Made by a program: the position numbers and the translations under genes. This document shows positions 48,343 through 56,693 of a stretch of 64,000 nt of DNA, piece by piece; the first letter of the stretch is position 1; each line of letters begins with the position of its first letter. Below the pieces are notes generated by a model that had not been told where the DNA came from, made no database searches, and was given only the letters and a program-made list of their open reading frames with translations. The DNA lies in assembly GCF_900177415.1 (NCBI RefSeq), contig NZ_FXAF01000011.1:186001-250000 (forward strand), read 5' to 3'. Source of the DNA: Xaviernesmea oryzae (GTDB lineage: Bacteria; Pseudomonadota; Alphaproteobacteria; Rhizobiales; Rhizobiaceae).

Positions 48343-48618
48343 TCACCGGCCTTTGCGGGACGTATGACGGAACCGCTGGATTATGACTTCATCCGTGTGA
48401 ATGCGATAATAGACAATGTAGGGATAAGGCTTGAGAAAGAAACGCCGCGTGTTCTTTTTCCCGGTGGCGACTCCGGCATACGGCCGTTCTTCCAGGAATG
48501 TCAGTATCTCCTGAAAGCGTTTAGCCACATTTCGGGCGCCATCCGGAGATCTCTGACCAATGTAGGAGATCGCGCTGTCGATTTCACGAAGTGCTTGAGC
48601 CGTATAACGGAGTTTCAC
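48343..48618 (-). CDS. ParE/RelE-family toxin
   Basis: A 91-residue toxin of the RelE/ParE superfamily: KLRYTAQALREIDSAISYI, FLEERPYAGVATGKKNTRRF and the C-terminal YPYIVYYRIHTDEVIIQRFRHTSRK. ParE poisons DNA gyrase and RelE cleaves mRNA; the sequence is closer to ParE-like proteins. I place the start at the GTG (48618) that overlaps the antitoxin stop (GTGA); another GTG at 48636 is in frame. It lies downstream of its antitoxin gene. Confidence 0.82.
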   Translation of the reverse strand: MKLRYTAQALREIDSAISYIGQRSPDGARNVAKRFQEILTFLEERPYAGVATGKKNTRRFFLKPYPYIVYYRIHTDEVIIQRFRHTSRKGR

Positions 48619-48845
48619 AGGCCATACCTGGCCCACATTGCCCGAACTTCCTCTTCGGTGGCAATTTCTCCGCGTTCGATCTCCCGGTCGGCCTCATCGA
48701 GATCGGCCTCTTCCTCCGGTGTAAGCTGGTAGACTTCGCCCCCATCGTCGCCGATCAATCTCAGGAGAATACCGGCAATCTCATCCTGCATTTCGGCAGG
48801 AAGTTCCTTAGCGGCTTCGATGGCGCGGTCGAGAAGTTTTGTCAT
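48615..48845 (-). CDS. Antitoxin partner of the ParE/RelE toxin
   Basis: A 76-residue acidic protein (MTKLLDRAIEAAKELPAEMQ at the start, many Glu and Asp). It has the helical N-terminus and acidic tail of small antitoxins, with the EMQDEIAGILLRLI motif. It lies directly upstream of the toxin with a 4-base overlap. The ATG at 48845 gives a compact protein; an extension to 48878 is unsupported. It likely represses the pair's own promoter. Confidence 0.8.
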   Translation of the reverse strand: MTKLLDRAIEAAKELPAEMQDEIAGILLRLIGDDGGEVYQLTPEEEADLDEADREIERGEIATEEEVRAMWARYGL

Positions 48846-48902
48846 GCGGGCATTATGCACGAATAAGTGCATCCACAAAAGGCCCGACCGCGGTCGAATC
48901 CC

Positions 48903-50438
48903 TCAGGCAAAACTCCGGCGGCGGCGTTCGACCGCCGGCGCGTCGGCGACGGCCGGGACGCTCTGCAATACCCGGGTCGCCGGCAGGATGGCGATCGCTT
49001 CCGTGCCTTCGCGCAGCTTCGAGCGGAGGATGAACTGGCCGTCGTGCTTGGCGAGGATCGCCTGAACGATCGGCAGGCCGAGACCGGTGCCCTGTTCGGC
49101 GCTCTTGATGGCGATGGAGCCCTGGCCGAAGGCCGAAAGCACGACGGGGATTTCCTCCTCCGGAATGCCGGGACCATTGTCCTTGATCGCCACATACTGT
49201 CCGCCGCCGGCCGTCCAGCCGACCTTGACGGTGACTTCGCCGCCCTGCGGCGTGAACTTGACCGCATTGGAGAGCAGGTTCAGCAAGACCTGGCGGAGGG
49301 ACTTCTCGTCTGCCCAGACCTGCGGCAGATGCTGTTCGAACTGTTCGCGGATGGCGATGTTCTTGCCGCTCGCGCGAAGCTGCACCATGCCGATGCAATC
49401 TTCCGCGACTTCCAAGAGCGACAGCGCCTCTTCGCTGAGGTCGTAGCGGCCGGCCTCGATGCGCGACAGGTCGAGGATCTCGTTGATCAGGTTGAGGAGA
49501 TGCTGGCCGGAGCGATGGATGTCGCCGGCATATTCCTTGTAGGTCGGGTTCGAAAGCGGTCCGAGCACTTCGGAATTCATCACCTCGGAAAAGCCGAGGA
49601 TGGCGTTGAGCGGCGTGCGAAGCTCGTGCGACATGGAGGCGAGGAAGCGGGATTTGGCGAGGTTCGCTTCCTCGGCGCGGCGGCGCGCCTCATCCGACAT
49701 GGATTTCGCCACTTCCAGCTCGGCGATCAGGTCGTCCTTTTCCGACTGATAGGACATCAGCGTCAGGTTGGAGCGGTAGAGCCGGTCGGCGATATAGTGG
49801 AAGAAGACCACGGCGGTCGCGCACATGCCCGTCATGCCGATGTCGAGCGCATGACGCGAAAGGACGGCGGTGGCAAGCAGCGCCGCGATCATCGGCAGGA
49901 AGCCGAAGAGCACGCCGAGGCGCAGCATGAAGCTGCTCATTGCCGTGATCGAGATCGCGAAGAGCAGCACCGCGCCCTTGTAGAAATAGTAGCCGTCGCC
50001 GGAGCAGGTGTCGCAGCTCTGGAGCGCGAAGATCGCCCAGCCGCAGCCGACCAGGACCTGTGCGACGAGCAGCCGCCTGCGCCATTTCCGGATGTCGATC
50101 GCGGCGATTTCCTTGCGGCTTGCGCGCCGCGCCAGGAGCACGTTGACCGCATGGAGGCTGAGCATCATCAGCGCCCAGCCGAAGAGGCTGGCATCCGGGT
50201 TCAGATAGACGCCGATCGCCGTCACCAGCACGATGAAGAGCGGCATGACGGATGCGCCCTGCAGCACGGCATTGACATGCATGGTCAGCATGTCGCGGTC
50301 GAAGAGGTCGTTGCCGTTGGCGCTGGATTGAAGCCGTTCCCGGGTCGCGCGAACGGTTTTCGACACAGCCTTGTTGCGATGGCTGCGCGATTTGTCCACG
50401 ATGATCTTGTCGGTCGAGGTACTGACGCCGTTACTCAT
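48903..50438 (-). CDS. PdhS/DivJ-type membrane histidine kinase
   Basis: A 511-residue sensor kinase. About five hydrophobic segments (about 60-220) precede the kinase core with H271 in SMSHELRTPLNAILGFSEVM. The following YKEYAGDIHRSGQHLLNLIN and LDLSRIEAG motifs are typical of the PdhS/DivJ/PleC kinases that control the cell-cycle regulator DivK in rhizobia. G-boxes are DNGPGIP and GTGLGLPI. There is no obvious PAS domain. It is similar in outline to PdhS1/PdhS2 of Agrobacterium; the exact orthologue cannot be named from sequence reading alone. Confidence 0.88.
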   Translation of the reverse strand: MSNGVSTSTDKIIVDKSRSHRNKAVSKTVRATRERLQSSANGNDLFDRDMLTMHVNAVLQGASVMPLFIVLVTAIGVYLNPDASLFGWALMMLSLHAVNVLLARRASRKEIAAIDIRKWRRRLLVAQVLVGCGWAIFALQSCDTCSGDGYYFYKGAVLLFAISITAMSSFMLRLGVLFGFLPMIAALLATAVLSRHALDIGMTGMCATAVVFFHYIADRLYRSNLTLMSYQSEKDDLIAELEVAKSMSDEARRRAEEANLAKSRFLASMSHELRTPLNAILGFSEVMNSEVLGPLSNPTYKEYAGDIHRSGQHLLNLINEILDLSRIEAGRYDLSEEALSLLEVAEDCIGMVQLRASGKNIAIREQFEQHLPQVWADEKSLRQVLLNLLSNAVKFTPQGGEVTVKVGWTAGGGQYVAIKDNGPGIPEEEIPVVLSAFGQGSIAIKSAEQGTGLGLPIVQAILAKHDGQFILRSKLREGTEAIAILPATRVLQSVPAVADAPAVERRRRSFA

Positions 50439-50558
50439 GGCCGCTGGATTGCTTACCCGGGTGTTGAGAGACTAGGGCCAAAACCTTAAGAGAGTCCTGC
50501 CGGGAAAGGTTTTGTTTGCCATTTCCCTGAAGTTTCCGTTTTCCAATAAGGCCGGATT

Positions 50559-51125
50559 GTGGCGCGTATATTCAGGTTCGTTCGAGACGGCGTCGTTCTG
50601 GTCGCTCTCCTCATCCTTCTGGTGCTGATCGCTGCGAAACTGGATCAGTCGGCCGACCGGGTGATCCGTGGTCCCTTCTATGCGATCGACGGCGATACGC
50701 TTTCGGCGGGCGGCGAGCGGTTGCGGCTCCTGGGGATCGACGCACCGGAGCTCGACCAGACCTGCGAGGACGAGCGCGGCGGGCGCTGGGAATGCGGAAA
50801 GGAATCGCGGCGGCTGCTGGCGCGCCTCACCGCCGACGCACGGACCGAATGCCTCGGCCGCGACCGCGATCGCTATCGCCGGCTTCTGGTGCGCTGCCAC
50901 GCGGGCCCGGAAAACATCAATGCCGCCCTGGTGCGGCGCGGACTGGCGATCGCCTCCGGCCGTTACGCCGAGGAGCAGGTGGCGGCCCGGCGCGAGCGGC
51001 AGGGGCTCTGGGCGGGGGATTTCGAAAGCCCGCGCGACTGGCGCGCCAGCCGCGACATGACGGACGATCCGAACTCCCTGGACGCCTTCATGGACTGGCT
51101 GAGGGGAATGGTGGATCGGGAATGA
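50559..51125 (+). CDS. Thermonuclease-family (SNase-like) protein
   Basis: A 188-residue protein with an N-terminal membrane anchor (about 8-28) and a staphylococcal-nuclease-like domain: VIRGPFYAIDGDTL, RLRLLGIDAPELDQTC, the arginine in RDRDRYRRLLVRC and AALVRRGLAIA. It would hydrolyse nucleic acid at or outside the membrane. The start is GTG at 50559. Its TGA overlaps the ATG of the uracil-DNA glycosylase-like gene, so they are coupled. Confidence 0.85.
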   Translation: MARIFRFVRDGVVLVALLILLVLIAAKLDQSADRVIRGPFYAIDGDTLSAGGERLRLLGIDAPELDQTCEDERGGRWECGKESRRLLARLTADARTECLGRDRDRYRRLLVRCHAGPENINAALVRRGLAIASGRYAEEQVAARRERQGLWAGDFESPRDWRASRDMTDDPNSLDAFMDWLRGMVDRE

Positions 51126-51787
51126 GCGCGGACAGGTTTGCGGGCTGCGACGGGGAAATCGAAACGTTGAGGCAGGCGATCAAAGGCTGCCGCCTCTGTC
51201 GCGACGCGCCGGCGAAGGGCGAGGGCGACCGTTTGCCGCACGAGCCGCGGCCGGTGGCGGTGCTTTCGACAACCGCACGGGTGCTGATCGCCGGGCAGGC
51301 GCCGGGGCTGCGCGTCCATGAAAGCGGCCTACCCTTCAACGACGCCTCCGGCAATCGCCTGCGCGACTGGATGGCCGTCTCCCGCGAGGAATTCTACGAT
51401 CCCGGCCGGTTCGCGATCGTGCCGATGGGCTTCTGTTTTCCGGGCTATGACGAGAAGGGCGGCGACCTGCCGCCAAGGAAGGAATGCGCGCCGCTCTGGC
51501 GTGCCAGGGCGCTCGCCGCCATGCCGCAGATCGAGCTGATCCTGGCCGTCGGCGGTTACGCGCATGCCTGGCATCTGGGAAGCCGCCGCAAAAAGGGCAT
51601 GACGGAAACAGTCGTGAACTGGCGCGAATATTTTTTCGTCAATCAGGGGCCGCGCGTTCTCGTGCTGCCGCATCCGAGCTGGCGCAATACCGGCTGGCTC
51701 AGGAAGAATCCCTGGTTCGAGGCGGATGTGCTGCCGGTGCTGCGCCAGAATGTGGATAGCTTGATCCGGGGAACAAATTTCGGTTAA
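51122..51787 (+). CDS. Uracil-DNA glycosylase family protein
   Basis: A 221-residue protein with a CRLCRDAP start, the AGQAPGLRVHESGLPFND motif-1 region and PHPSWRN in place of the usual HPSPLN-type motif 2. It fits the UDG-like superfamily members called 'uracil-DNA glycosylase family protein' (related to family 4/5 but without a clear full set of cysteines). It would remove uracil from DNA or serve a related role. It is translationally coupled to the upstream nuclease gene. Confidence 0.82.
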   Translation: MSADRFAGCDGEIETLRQAIKGCRLCRDAPAKGEGDRLPHEPRPVAVLSTTARVLIAGQAPGLRVHESGLPFNDASGNRLRDWMAVSREEFYDPGRFAIVPMGFCFPGYDEKGGDLPPRKECAPLWRARALAAMPQIELILAVGGYAHAWHLGSRRKKGMTETVVNWREYFFVNQGPRVLVLPHPSWRNTGWLRKNPWFEADVLPVLRQNVDSLIRGTNFG

Positions 51788-51809
51788 CTCCTATGAATTA
51801 CGTGTATAA

Positions 51810-51824
51810 CGAAAAATCATTTCG
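51810..51824. promoter_or_regulatory. Inverted-repeat site before the Lrp-family gene
   Basis: CGAAA and TTTCG arms around AATCA, 12 bases before the ATG at 51837, with TATAAC just upstream as a possible -10. It may be an autoregulatory Lrp site. Confidence 0.3.
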
Positions 51825-51836
51825 AAAGGGACGTTA

Positions 51837-52325
51837 ATGGACCGCCTTGACCGCAAGATCCTGCGCATACTGCAGGAAGACTCCACTCTCGCCGTCGCGG
51901 ATCTCGCGAAGAAGGTGGGCCTGTCCACCACGCCCTGCTGGCGGCGCATCCAGAAGATGGAAGAGGACGGCGTCATCCGCCGCCGGGTGGCGCTGCTCGA
52001 TCCGGGCAAGGTCAATACCAAGGTCACGGTTTTCGTCTCGATCCGCACCGCCAGCCATTCGATCGAATGGCTGAAGCGCTTCTCGGAAGTGGTGGTGGAT
52101 TTCCCGGAAGTCGTGGAGTTCTACCGCATGAGCGGCGACGTGGATTATCTCCTGCGCGTCGTCGTGCCCGATATCGGCGCCTATGACGCCTTCTACAAGC
52201 GGCTGATCGCCAAGATCGAAATCCGCGACGTCTCCTCGGCTTTTGCGATGGAGCAGATCAAATACACGACGGAACTGCCGCTCGACTACATGGTGCTCGA
52301 CAACCAGAAGTCGGGAGAGGAGTAA
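51837..52325 (+). CDS. Lrp/AsnC family transcriptional regulator
   Basis: A 162-residue feast/famine regulator. The N-terminal winged helix-turn-helix (RLDRKILRILQEDSTLAVAD, KKVGLSTTPCWRRIQKME) is followed by the RAM ligand-binding domain with VVEFYRMSGDVDYLLRVVVPD. Such proteins sense amino acids. No obvious target is adjacent: it stands alone, followed by a gene remnant and preceded by the glycosylase-like gene. Confidence 0.92.
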   Translation: MDRLDRKILRILQEDSTLAVADLAKKVGLSTTPCWRRIQKMEEDGVIRRRVALLDPGKVNTKVTVFVSIRTASHSIEWLKRFSEVVVDFPEVVEFYRMSGDVDYLLRVVVPDIGAYDAFYKRLIAKIEIRDVSSAFAMEQIKYTTELPLDYMVLDNQKSGEE

Positions 52326-52330
52326 GTTAA

Positions 52331-52552
52331 CGTAGCTTTCGTCCAATTACCCACTATCTTGAGCTTAACGAAGCCATCGTCATTTATGACAACAGCAGCT
52401 CTGATGGATATCGCGAATTACTGGAAATCGAAGACGGCCGGATTGTTGCCAATGGTTTGAACAGCCATGAACGGTTCGACCGCCGCGTCGCTTCCTGCGT
52501 TGCGGCCGGCCTGAACATTCCGCTTGAAAGCGTTCTGTCCGCAGGCAGCTAG
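52331..52552 (+). pseudogene. C-terminal fragment, zeta-toxin/P-loop kinase-like
   Basis: After a stop codon at 52328 a frame of 73 codons reads RPITHYLELNEAIVIYDNSS, then LLEIEDGRIVANGLN, and ends at TAG 52550. There is no start codon or ribosome-binding site. The Y-D-N-S and E-x-G-x-I-V-x-N-x-L-N pattern is reminiscent of the C-terminal parts of zeta-toxin-like P-loop kinases. The ATP-binding half is missing, so this is a decayed remnant. Identification is tentative. Confidence 0.5.
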
Positions 52553-53238
52553 CCCTTCAGCCGCGCCAGAATCTTTTCGCTCGAAAGCTCTTTCGCCGCG
52601 TCCTTGCCGATCCATCGGGCGGTCCTGTCGACCGAGGCCGCGAGCTTTTCCGACAGGTCGAGGGCAGGGGCATGGCAGGTGCGGTTGCGCTTGCCGATAT
52701 TGCGGAGCGCCCAGTTGACCGCCTTTTTCACGAAATTGCGCGGATCGGCGGAATGGGTTTCGATCAGCGGCAGACAGGCGATGAAGGTCGCATCCGGTTC
52801 CTGTTTTCGATGAACGGCCGCGCCGGCGATCATCGCGAACGCGGCGCGGCGGACGAACTCCCGCTCGTCCGCGGCGAATTCGGCGATCAACTCCTTCCAG
52901 AAGGGTGTCGCCGTGAAGAGGTCGGCGGCGGTGTCGACGATTTCCCAGGAGGCGAAATCCTCCGCCCAGCCGCGCGCTTCGGCCGGCGTCAGAGTGTCAG
53001 GATCGGCGGTATAGATGGCGAGCATGCGCGCCTCGCGCACGCCGCTGCGCCAGAGATCGAGTGCCCGGCCATGATCGCGCTTCACGAGGCGCGCGATCTT
53101 CTGCATATCCGGATTGGAAATGCCGAGCGCCGTCTCGGTGGCGATGCCGAAGCGGGCCATGCCGGCAACATTTTCCTCCGAGCGCAGCGTCTCGAGATGC
53201 GCGACGATCTCCGCGGCGCCGGAGGAAGGGCCGATCAT
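52549..53238 (-). CDS. DNA alkylation repair protein (AlkD-like)
   Basis: A 229-residue HEAT-repeat-like protein of the DNA alkylation repair family (AlkD), whose members excise N3- or N7-alkylated purines. Recognisable stretches are GIATETALGISNPDM, SGVREARMLAIYTAD and NFVKKAVNWALRNIGKRN. Its ATG at 53238 overlaps the dehydrogenase stop (ATGA), so it is coupled to the gene before it. Its 3' end overlaps the remnant gene by 4 bases. Confidence 0.85.
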   Translation of the reverse strand: MIGPSSGAAEIVAHLETLRSEENVAGMARFGIATETALGISNPDMQKIARLVKRDHGRALDLWRSGVREARMLAIYTADPDTLTPAEARGWAEDFASWEIVDTAADLFTATPFWKELIAEFAADEREFVRRAAFAMIAGAAVHRKQEPDATFIACLPLIETHSADPRNFVKKAVNWALRNIGKRNRTCHAPALDLSEKLAASVDRTARWIGKDAAKELSSEKILARLKG

Positions 53239-54107
53239 TTTTTGTCGAGCCTTGCGAGCAGCGAGGACGTGTCCCAGCGATTGCCGCCCATCGCCTGCAC
53301 GTCGCCGTAGAACTGGTCGACGAGCGCGGTGAGCGGCAGTTTTGCCCCGTTGCGGCGGGCTTCCGTGAGCACGATGTCGAGATCCTTGCGCATCCAGTCG
53401 ACCGCGAAGCCGAAATCGTATTTGCCGGCATTCATGGTCTTGTAGCGGTTCTCCATCTGCCAGGAGCCGGCCGCCCCCTTGGAGATGACTTCGATCACGT
53501 TCTCGATGTCGAGGCCGGACTGCTTGCCGAAATGGATCGCTTCCGCAAGCCCCTGGACGACGCCGGCGATGCAGATCTGGTTCATCATCTTGGTAAGCTG
53601 GCCGGCGCCCGCCGGACCCATGAGGCCGACCATGCGCGCATAGGCGTCGATGACGGGCCTGGCCCTTTCGAAGGTCGCCGGATCGCCTCCGCACATGACG
53701 GTGAGCACGCCGTTTTCCGCACCGGCCTGGCCGCCGGAAACCGGAGCATCGATGAAGCCGACACCCTTCGCCTTTGCGGCGGCTTCGAGCTCGCGCGCGA
53801 CTTCGGCGCTGGCGGTCGTGTTGTCGATCAGGATCGAGCCGGGTTTCATGCCGGCGAGCACGCCGGTGTCGGCGATCGTCACCGAGCGCAGGTCGTCGTC
53901 ATTGCCGACGCAGGTGAAGACGAATTCGGCGTCCTTCGCGGCCTCCGCGGGCGTGGCGCCGGTCTGGCCGCCGTACTTCTTCGCCCATTCCGCAGCCTTG
54001 GAGGCGGTGCGGTTATAGACGGTGACGTCGTGGCCGCCCTTTTCCCTAAGATGTCCCGCCATCGGGAAACCCATAACCCCAAGACCGATGAATGCCACCT
54101 TCGCCAT
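53235..54107 (-). CDS. NAD(P)-dependent 3-hydroxyacid dehydrogenase (HIBADH family)
   Basis: A 290-residue beta-hydroxyacid dehydrogenase. The Rossmann motif GLGVMGFPMAGHL is at the N-terminus, DAPVSGGQAGAENGVLTVM is the substrate-binding motif, and the catalytic Lys lies in GAGQLTKMMNQ. Substrates of relatives include 3-hydroxyisobutyrate, tartronate semialdehyde and glyoxylate; the exact one is uncertain. It is upstream of the alkylation repair gene on the same strand. Confidence 0.88.
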   Translation of the reverse strand: MAKVAFIGLGVMGFPMAGHLREKGGHDVTVYNRTASKAAEWAKKYGGQTGATPAEAAKDAEFVFTCVGNDDDLRSVTIADTGVLAGMKPGSILIDNTTASAEVARELEAAAKAKGVGFIDAPVSGGQAGAENGVLTVMCGGDPATFERARPVIDAYARMVGLMGPAGAGQLTKMMNQICIAGVVQGLAEAIHFGKQSGLDIENVIEVISKGAAGSWQMENRYKTMNAGKYDFGFAVDWMRKDLDIVLTEARRNGAKLPLTALVDQFYGDVQAMGGNRWDTSSLLARLDKK

Positions 54108-54138
54108 GCTGAACCTCCTGAATTTTGCAGGCGAAGGA

Positions 54139-54354
54139 TTAGAGCAAAGCGGCCGGCGGGAAAAGCCGGATCGGGCGAAAAGCGCAGATTTCGTTCGGGT
54201 GGCCGGCGAACCGTTCCCGGATCGCTTCCCGGCCCGGGGGGAACGTGGCCATGCGCAGCATGCGCGTGACCTCCCAGTCCGACTGGATTTCGAACGCGCG
54301 ATCCGCGTCCGCGCAAGAGGTCGGGCGCAGGGCGAGGCGATCGGTTCTGATCAC
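54139..54354 (-). pseudogene. Truncated GNAT acetyltransferase remnant
   Basis: The 71-residue frame begins like a GNAT acetyltransferase (MIRTDRLALRPTSCADADRA) up to about residue 54, then reads into unrelated hydrophobic sequence and stops. The acetyl-CoA-binding RxxGxG/A part is absent, and the intact dehydrogenase gene starts 32 bases further on. It looks like a 3'-deleted gene. Confidence 0.6.
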
Positions 54355-54378
54355 GGTGAGGGAAGAGGCATTGCTTGG

Positions 54379-54789
54379 TCAGAACGGCTTGATGACCGCA
54401 AGCGCGACAACCAGCACGACGGAGACGAGAATGATCGGCATGCCGGCGCGCACGAAGGCGGGCGGATCGAGCTTCGGATCGGCCTGCATGCGGCGCATCC
54501 AGCCGCCCTGCATGCCGTGCAGGGCCGAGAGCAGGATAACGAGCAGCAGTTTGGCGTGCAGCCAGCCGTCCGAGAAGCCGACATAGCCGAAGATGAGCCA
54601 GAGGCCGAAGATCCAGGCGCCGGCGAGTGCCGCGGTGGTGACCGTGCGGTCGTATTTCCTGAGCGCCGCGATCACGCCCACGCGGATCGCCGGCGGCACC
54701 ATGCCGATGACGAAGGCGTTGATCAGCATGCCGCCGATCAGCAGGAAGTCGGAAAGGACATGCAGGGCCTTGATGACGAAATAAAGCAT
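54379..54789 (-). CDS. CopD-like membrane protein
   Basis: A 136-residue protein with four hydrophobic segments and the family pattern KALHVLSDFLLIGGML at the N-terminus and WLHAKLLLVILLSALHG. It resembles CopD/YozB-type or HemJ-like membrane proteins with conserved histidines that could bind heme or copper. It follows the DinB-like gene by 3 bases. Confidence 0.75.
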   Translation of the reverse strand: MLYFVIKALHVLSDFLLIGGMLINAFVIGMVPPAIRVGVIAALRKYDRTVTTAALAGAWIFGLWLIFGYVGFSDGWLHAKLLLVILLSALHGMQGGWMRRMQADPKLDPPAFVRAGMPIILVSVVLVVALAVIKPF

Positions 54790-54792
54790 AAA

Positions 54793-55353
54793 TCAACTCC
54801 AGATCATGGCTTCGCTGAAACCGAGTTCGGCAAAATCCTGTTTGCGCAACGCCTGTTCGGCCGAATCGGCGGGAAAGAATTCGTCGAGCTGCGGCGGCGG
54901 GACGGACGTTCCCGACAGCATGGCATGGACCTGGCCGCGATGATGGATCTGGTGCTGGAAGAGGTGGAGAAGCACGCGGTCGGCGGTTTCCACCTGCACG
55001 TGGGTTTCGCGCGGAATGCGGACTTCTCCGGTCAGCGTTTCGGTATCCAAGCCGCGACAGTGATCGATGAGGCGCCGGTCGGCCGCACGCTGCTCGCGCT
55101 CCAGGTCGGCGAAAACGGGGAAGGGGATTTCCGGATCGAAGGCTGCGGCGCCCATGCAATCGCCTTCGAGCGCGGTGATGTAGAGCCAGTCGACGGTCAG
55201 GATATGGTTCAGCGTATGGATGATCGACGGAAAGAAGCTGACGCGCGGTGCGGCAAGCTCCGCCGACGAAAGCCGGCCGCAGGCCTTGAGAAGCCGGTGG
55301 TTGGCCCAGGCATTGTTATAGGCCTGGGCGAGCAGATAGCGCTGCGGGGTCAT
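54793..55353 (-). CDS. DinB family protein
   Basis: A 186-residue four-helix bundle protein. The three metal-binding histidines are likely in IIHTLNHILTVD and FQHQIHHRGQ, and the N-terminus AYNNAWANHRLL is typical. DinB relatives are thiol-dependent S-transferases or hydrolases using glutathione, mycothiol or bacillithiol; the role here is unknown. It is likely co-transcribed with the CopD-like gene. Confidence 0.88.
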   Translation of the reverse strand: MTPQRYLLAQAYNNAWANHRLLKACGRLSSAELAAPRVSFFPSIIHTLNHILTVDWLYITALEGDCMGAAAFDPEIPFPVFADLEREQRAADRRLIDHCRGLDTETLTGEVRIPRETHVQVETADRVLLHLFQHQIHHRGQVHAMLSGTSVPPPQLDEFFPADSAEQALRKQDFAELGFSEAMIWS

Positions 55354-55376
55354 CGAATCCTCCGTTGGGAGGAGGT

Positions 55377-56186
55377 TTAGCCTTTCAGCCGCGCGATGAC
55401 CAGATGGCCGGGGCTCGGGCGGCCGTCCTGCATGCGCACGTTGATCTCGGAGATTTCGAGAATTTCGAAACCGGTATCGGCAAGCCGGCTGCGGATATAG
55501 GCTTCCGAATGGATGAAGCGCTGGTGCGGGCCGACCATATAGGGCCGGCCATCGTCGCCGGAGAGCGTCTCCGACGAAAAGACGAAGATACCGCCGGGCA
55601 CCATGTTCTCCGCCGCGCCGAAGAAAAGCGGCTCGAGCGCGCCGAGATAGGGCAGCACGTCGGTGGCGGTGACGAGGTCGAAGGGATCGTCGTCATTGTC
55701 TTCGAGAAAATCCTCGGCTTCCGCCACGTAAAGCGTCTCGTAAAGATCCTTTTCGTGAGCGATTTCAACCATGTTTTCGGAGATGTCGATTCCGGTTATA
55801 TCGTCGGCCATATCGCGCAACGTGCCGCCGGTAAGGCCCGTGCCGCATCCGAGGTCGAGCATGCGCCTGAAGGGACCGAGTTGCAGCGCCTGAAGGCGCT
55901 GGCGCACCATGACCGGCACCGCATAGCCGAGCTGTTCGACGAGGATGTCCTCGAAACTTTCCGCATGCTGGTCGAAGAGGGTCTCGACATAGGCGTCCGG
56001 CGCCTTGGGCGGCGTTTCGCCGCGGCCGAGCGCTGCGATGCGGACGGCAGCACCGCCGTGATCCTCGGGATCGATCGCCAGCACCTCTTCATAGGCCTTC
56101 ACGGCGGCGTCTATGTCGCCCGCCTTTTCCAGCGCCAACGCGCGGTTATAGGCCTCGGCCAGCGCTTCCTCGTCGATCTTCTTCAT
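55377..56186 (-). CDS. TPR-containing SAM-dependent methyltransferase
   Basis: A 269-residue protein: an N-terminal tetratricopeptide segment (EALAEAYNRALALEKAGDID, about 5-45) followed by a class I methyltransferase with motif I LDLGCGTGLTGG (about 115-126), VTATDVLPYLG and the YMVGPHQRFIHSE stretch. This TPR-methyltransferase arrangement is seen in rhizobia, substrate unknown. ATG at 56186 is preceded by AAGGA at 8 bases; 56195 and 56234 are alternatives. Confidence 0.83.
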   Translation of the reverse strand: MKKIDEEALAEAYNRALALEKAGDIDAAVKAYEEVLAIDPEDHGGAAVRIAALGRGETPPKAPDAYVETLFDQHAESFEDILVEQLGYAVPVMVRQRLQALQLGPFRRMLDLGCGTGLTGGTLRDMADDITGIDISENMVEIAHEKDLYETLYVAEAEDFLEDNDDDPFDLVTATDVLPYLGALEPLFFGAAENMVPGGIFVFSSETLSGDDGRPYMVGPHQRFIHSEAYIRSRLADTGFEILEISEINVRMQDGRPSPGHLVIARLKG

Positions 56187-56285
56187 CGCCTGCATCCTTC
56201 GTTTCGCAGGCGGCTTTAAGCCCAAGGGCCGCATTTGGCAATCGCCGCGGCGCGGAACGTCGTCCTGCGAACGGAGGCGGGCGGA

Positions 56286-56549
56286 TCAGTGCAGGATGAT
56301 CTCGCCCTTCACCGCACGCCATTCGCCGGCCGAGATCAGCTTGCGATGGACATAGCGGACGGAATGCAGCGGGCCATCGAGCTTTTCCTGCCAGAATTTC
56401 AGAAACCCCTTCATCTCGGGGAAATCCGGGGCGAGGTCGTAATCCTGCCAGACATAGCTCTGCAGCAGCAACGGGTGGTCGGGCAGGCGGTAGAAGATCT
56501 GGGCCGTGGTGAGGCCATAGCCTTTCAGCATCATTTCCATGTCAGACAT
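56286..56549 (-). CDS. Usg family protein
   Basis: An 87-residue protein matching the alphaproteobacterial Usg family: YGLTTAQIFYRLPDHP, LLQSYVWQDYDLAPDFPEM and FWQEKLDGPLHSVRY. Its gene was named from its position upstream of trpF/other genes in early studies; biochemical role unknown. Start at 56549 with GGGAA upstream. It lies between the methyltransferase and the amino-acid permease genes on the same strand. Confidence 0.92.
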   Translation of the reverse strand: MSDMEMMLKGYGLTTAQIFYRLPDHPLLLQSYVWQDYDLAPDFPEMKGFLKFWQEKLDGPLHSVRYVHRKLISAGEWRAVKGEIILH

Positions 56550-56693
56550 CAGCAGTTCCCATTCGTTGTTCGAGTTGACGTCGTTGCGTCACCTCGATAT
56601 GGGAGCATGCCATGCTTAACGGAAGCTTTACAATTGCCCTGTAGAGGCATATTCGCTAATTTTTCAGTGTGTTAGCAGCGTGGGCGAGTGCTG

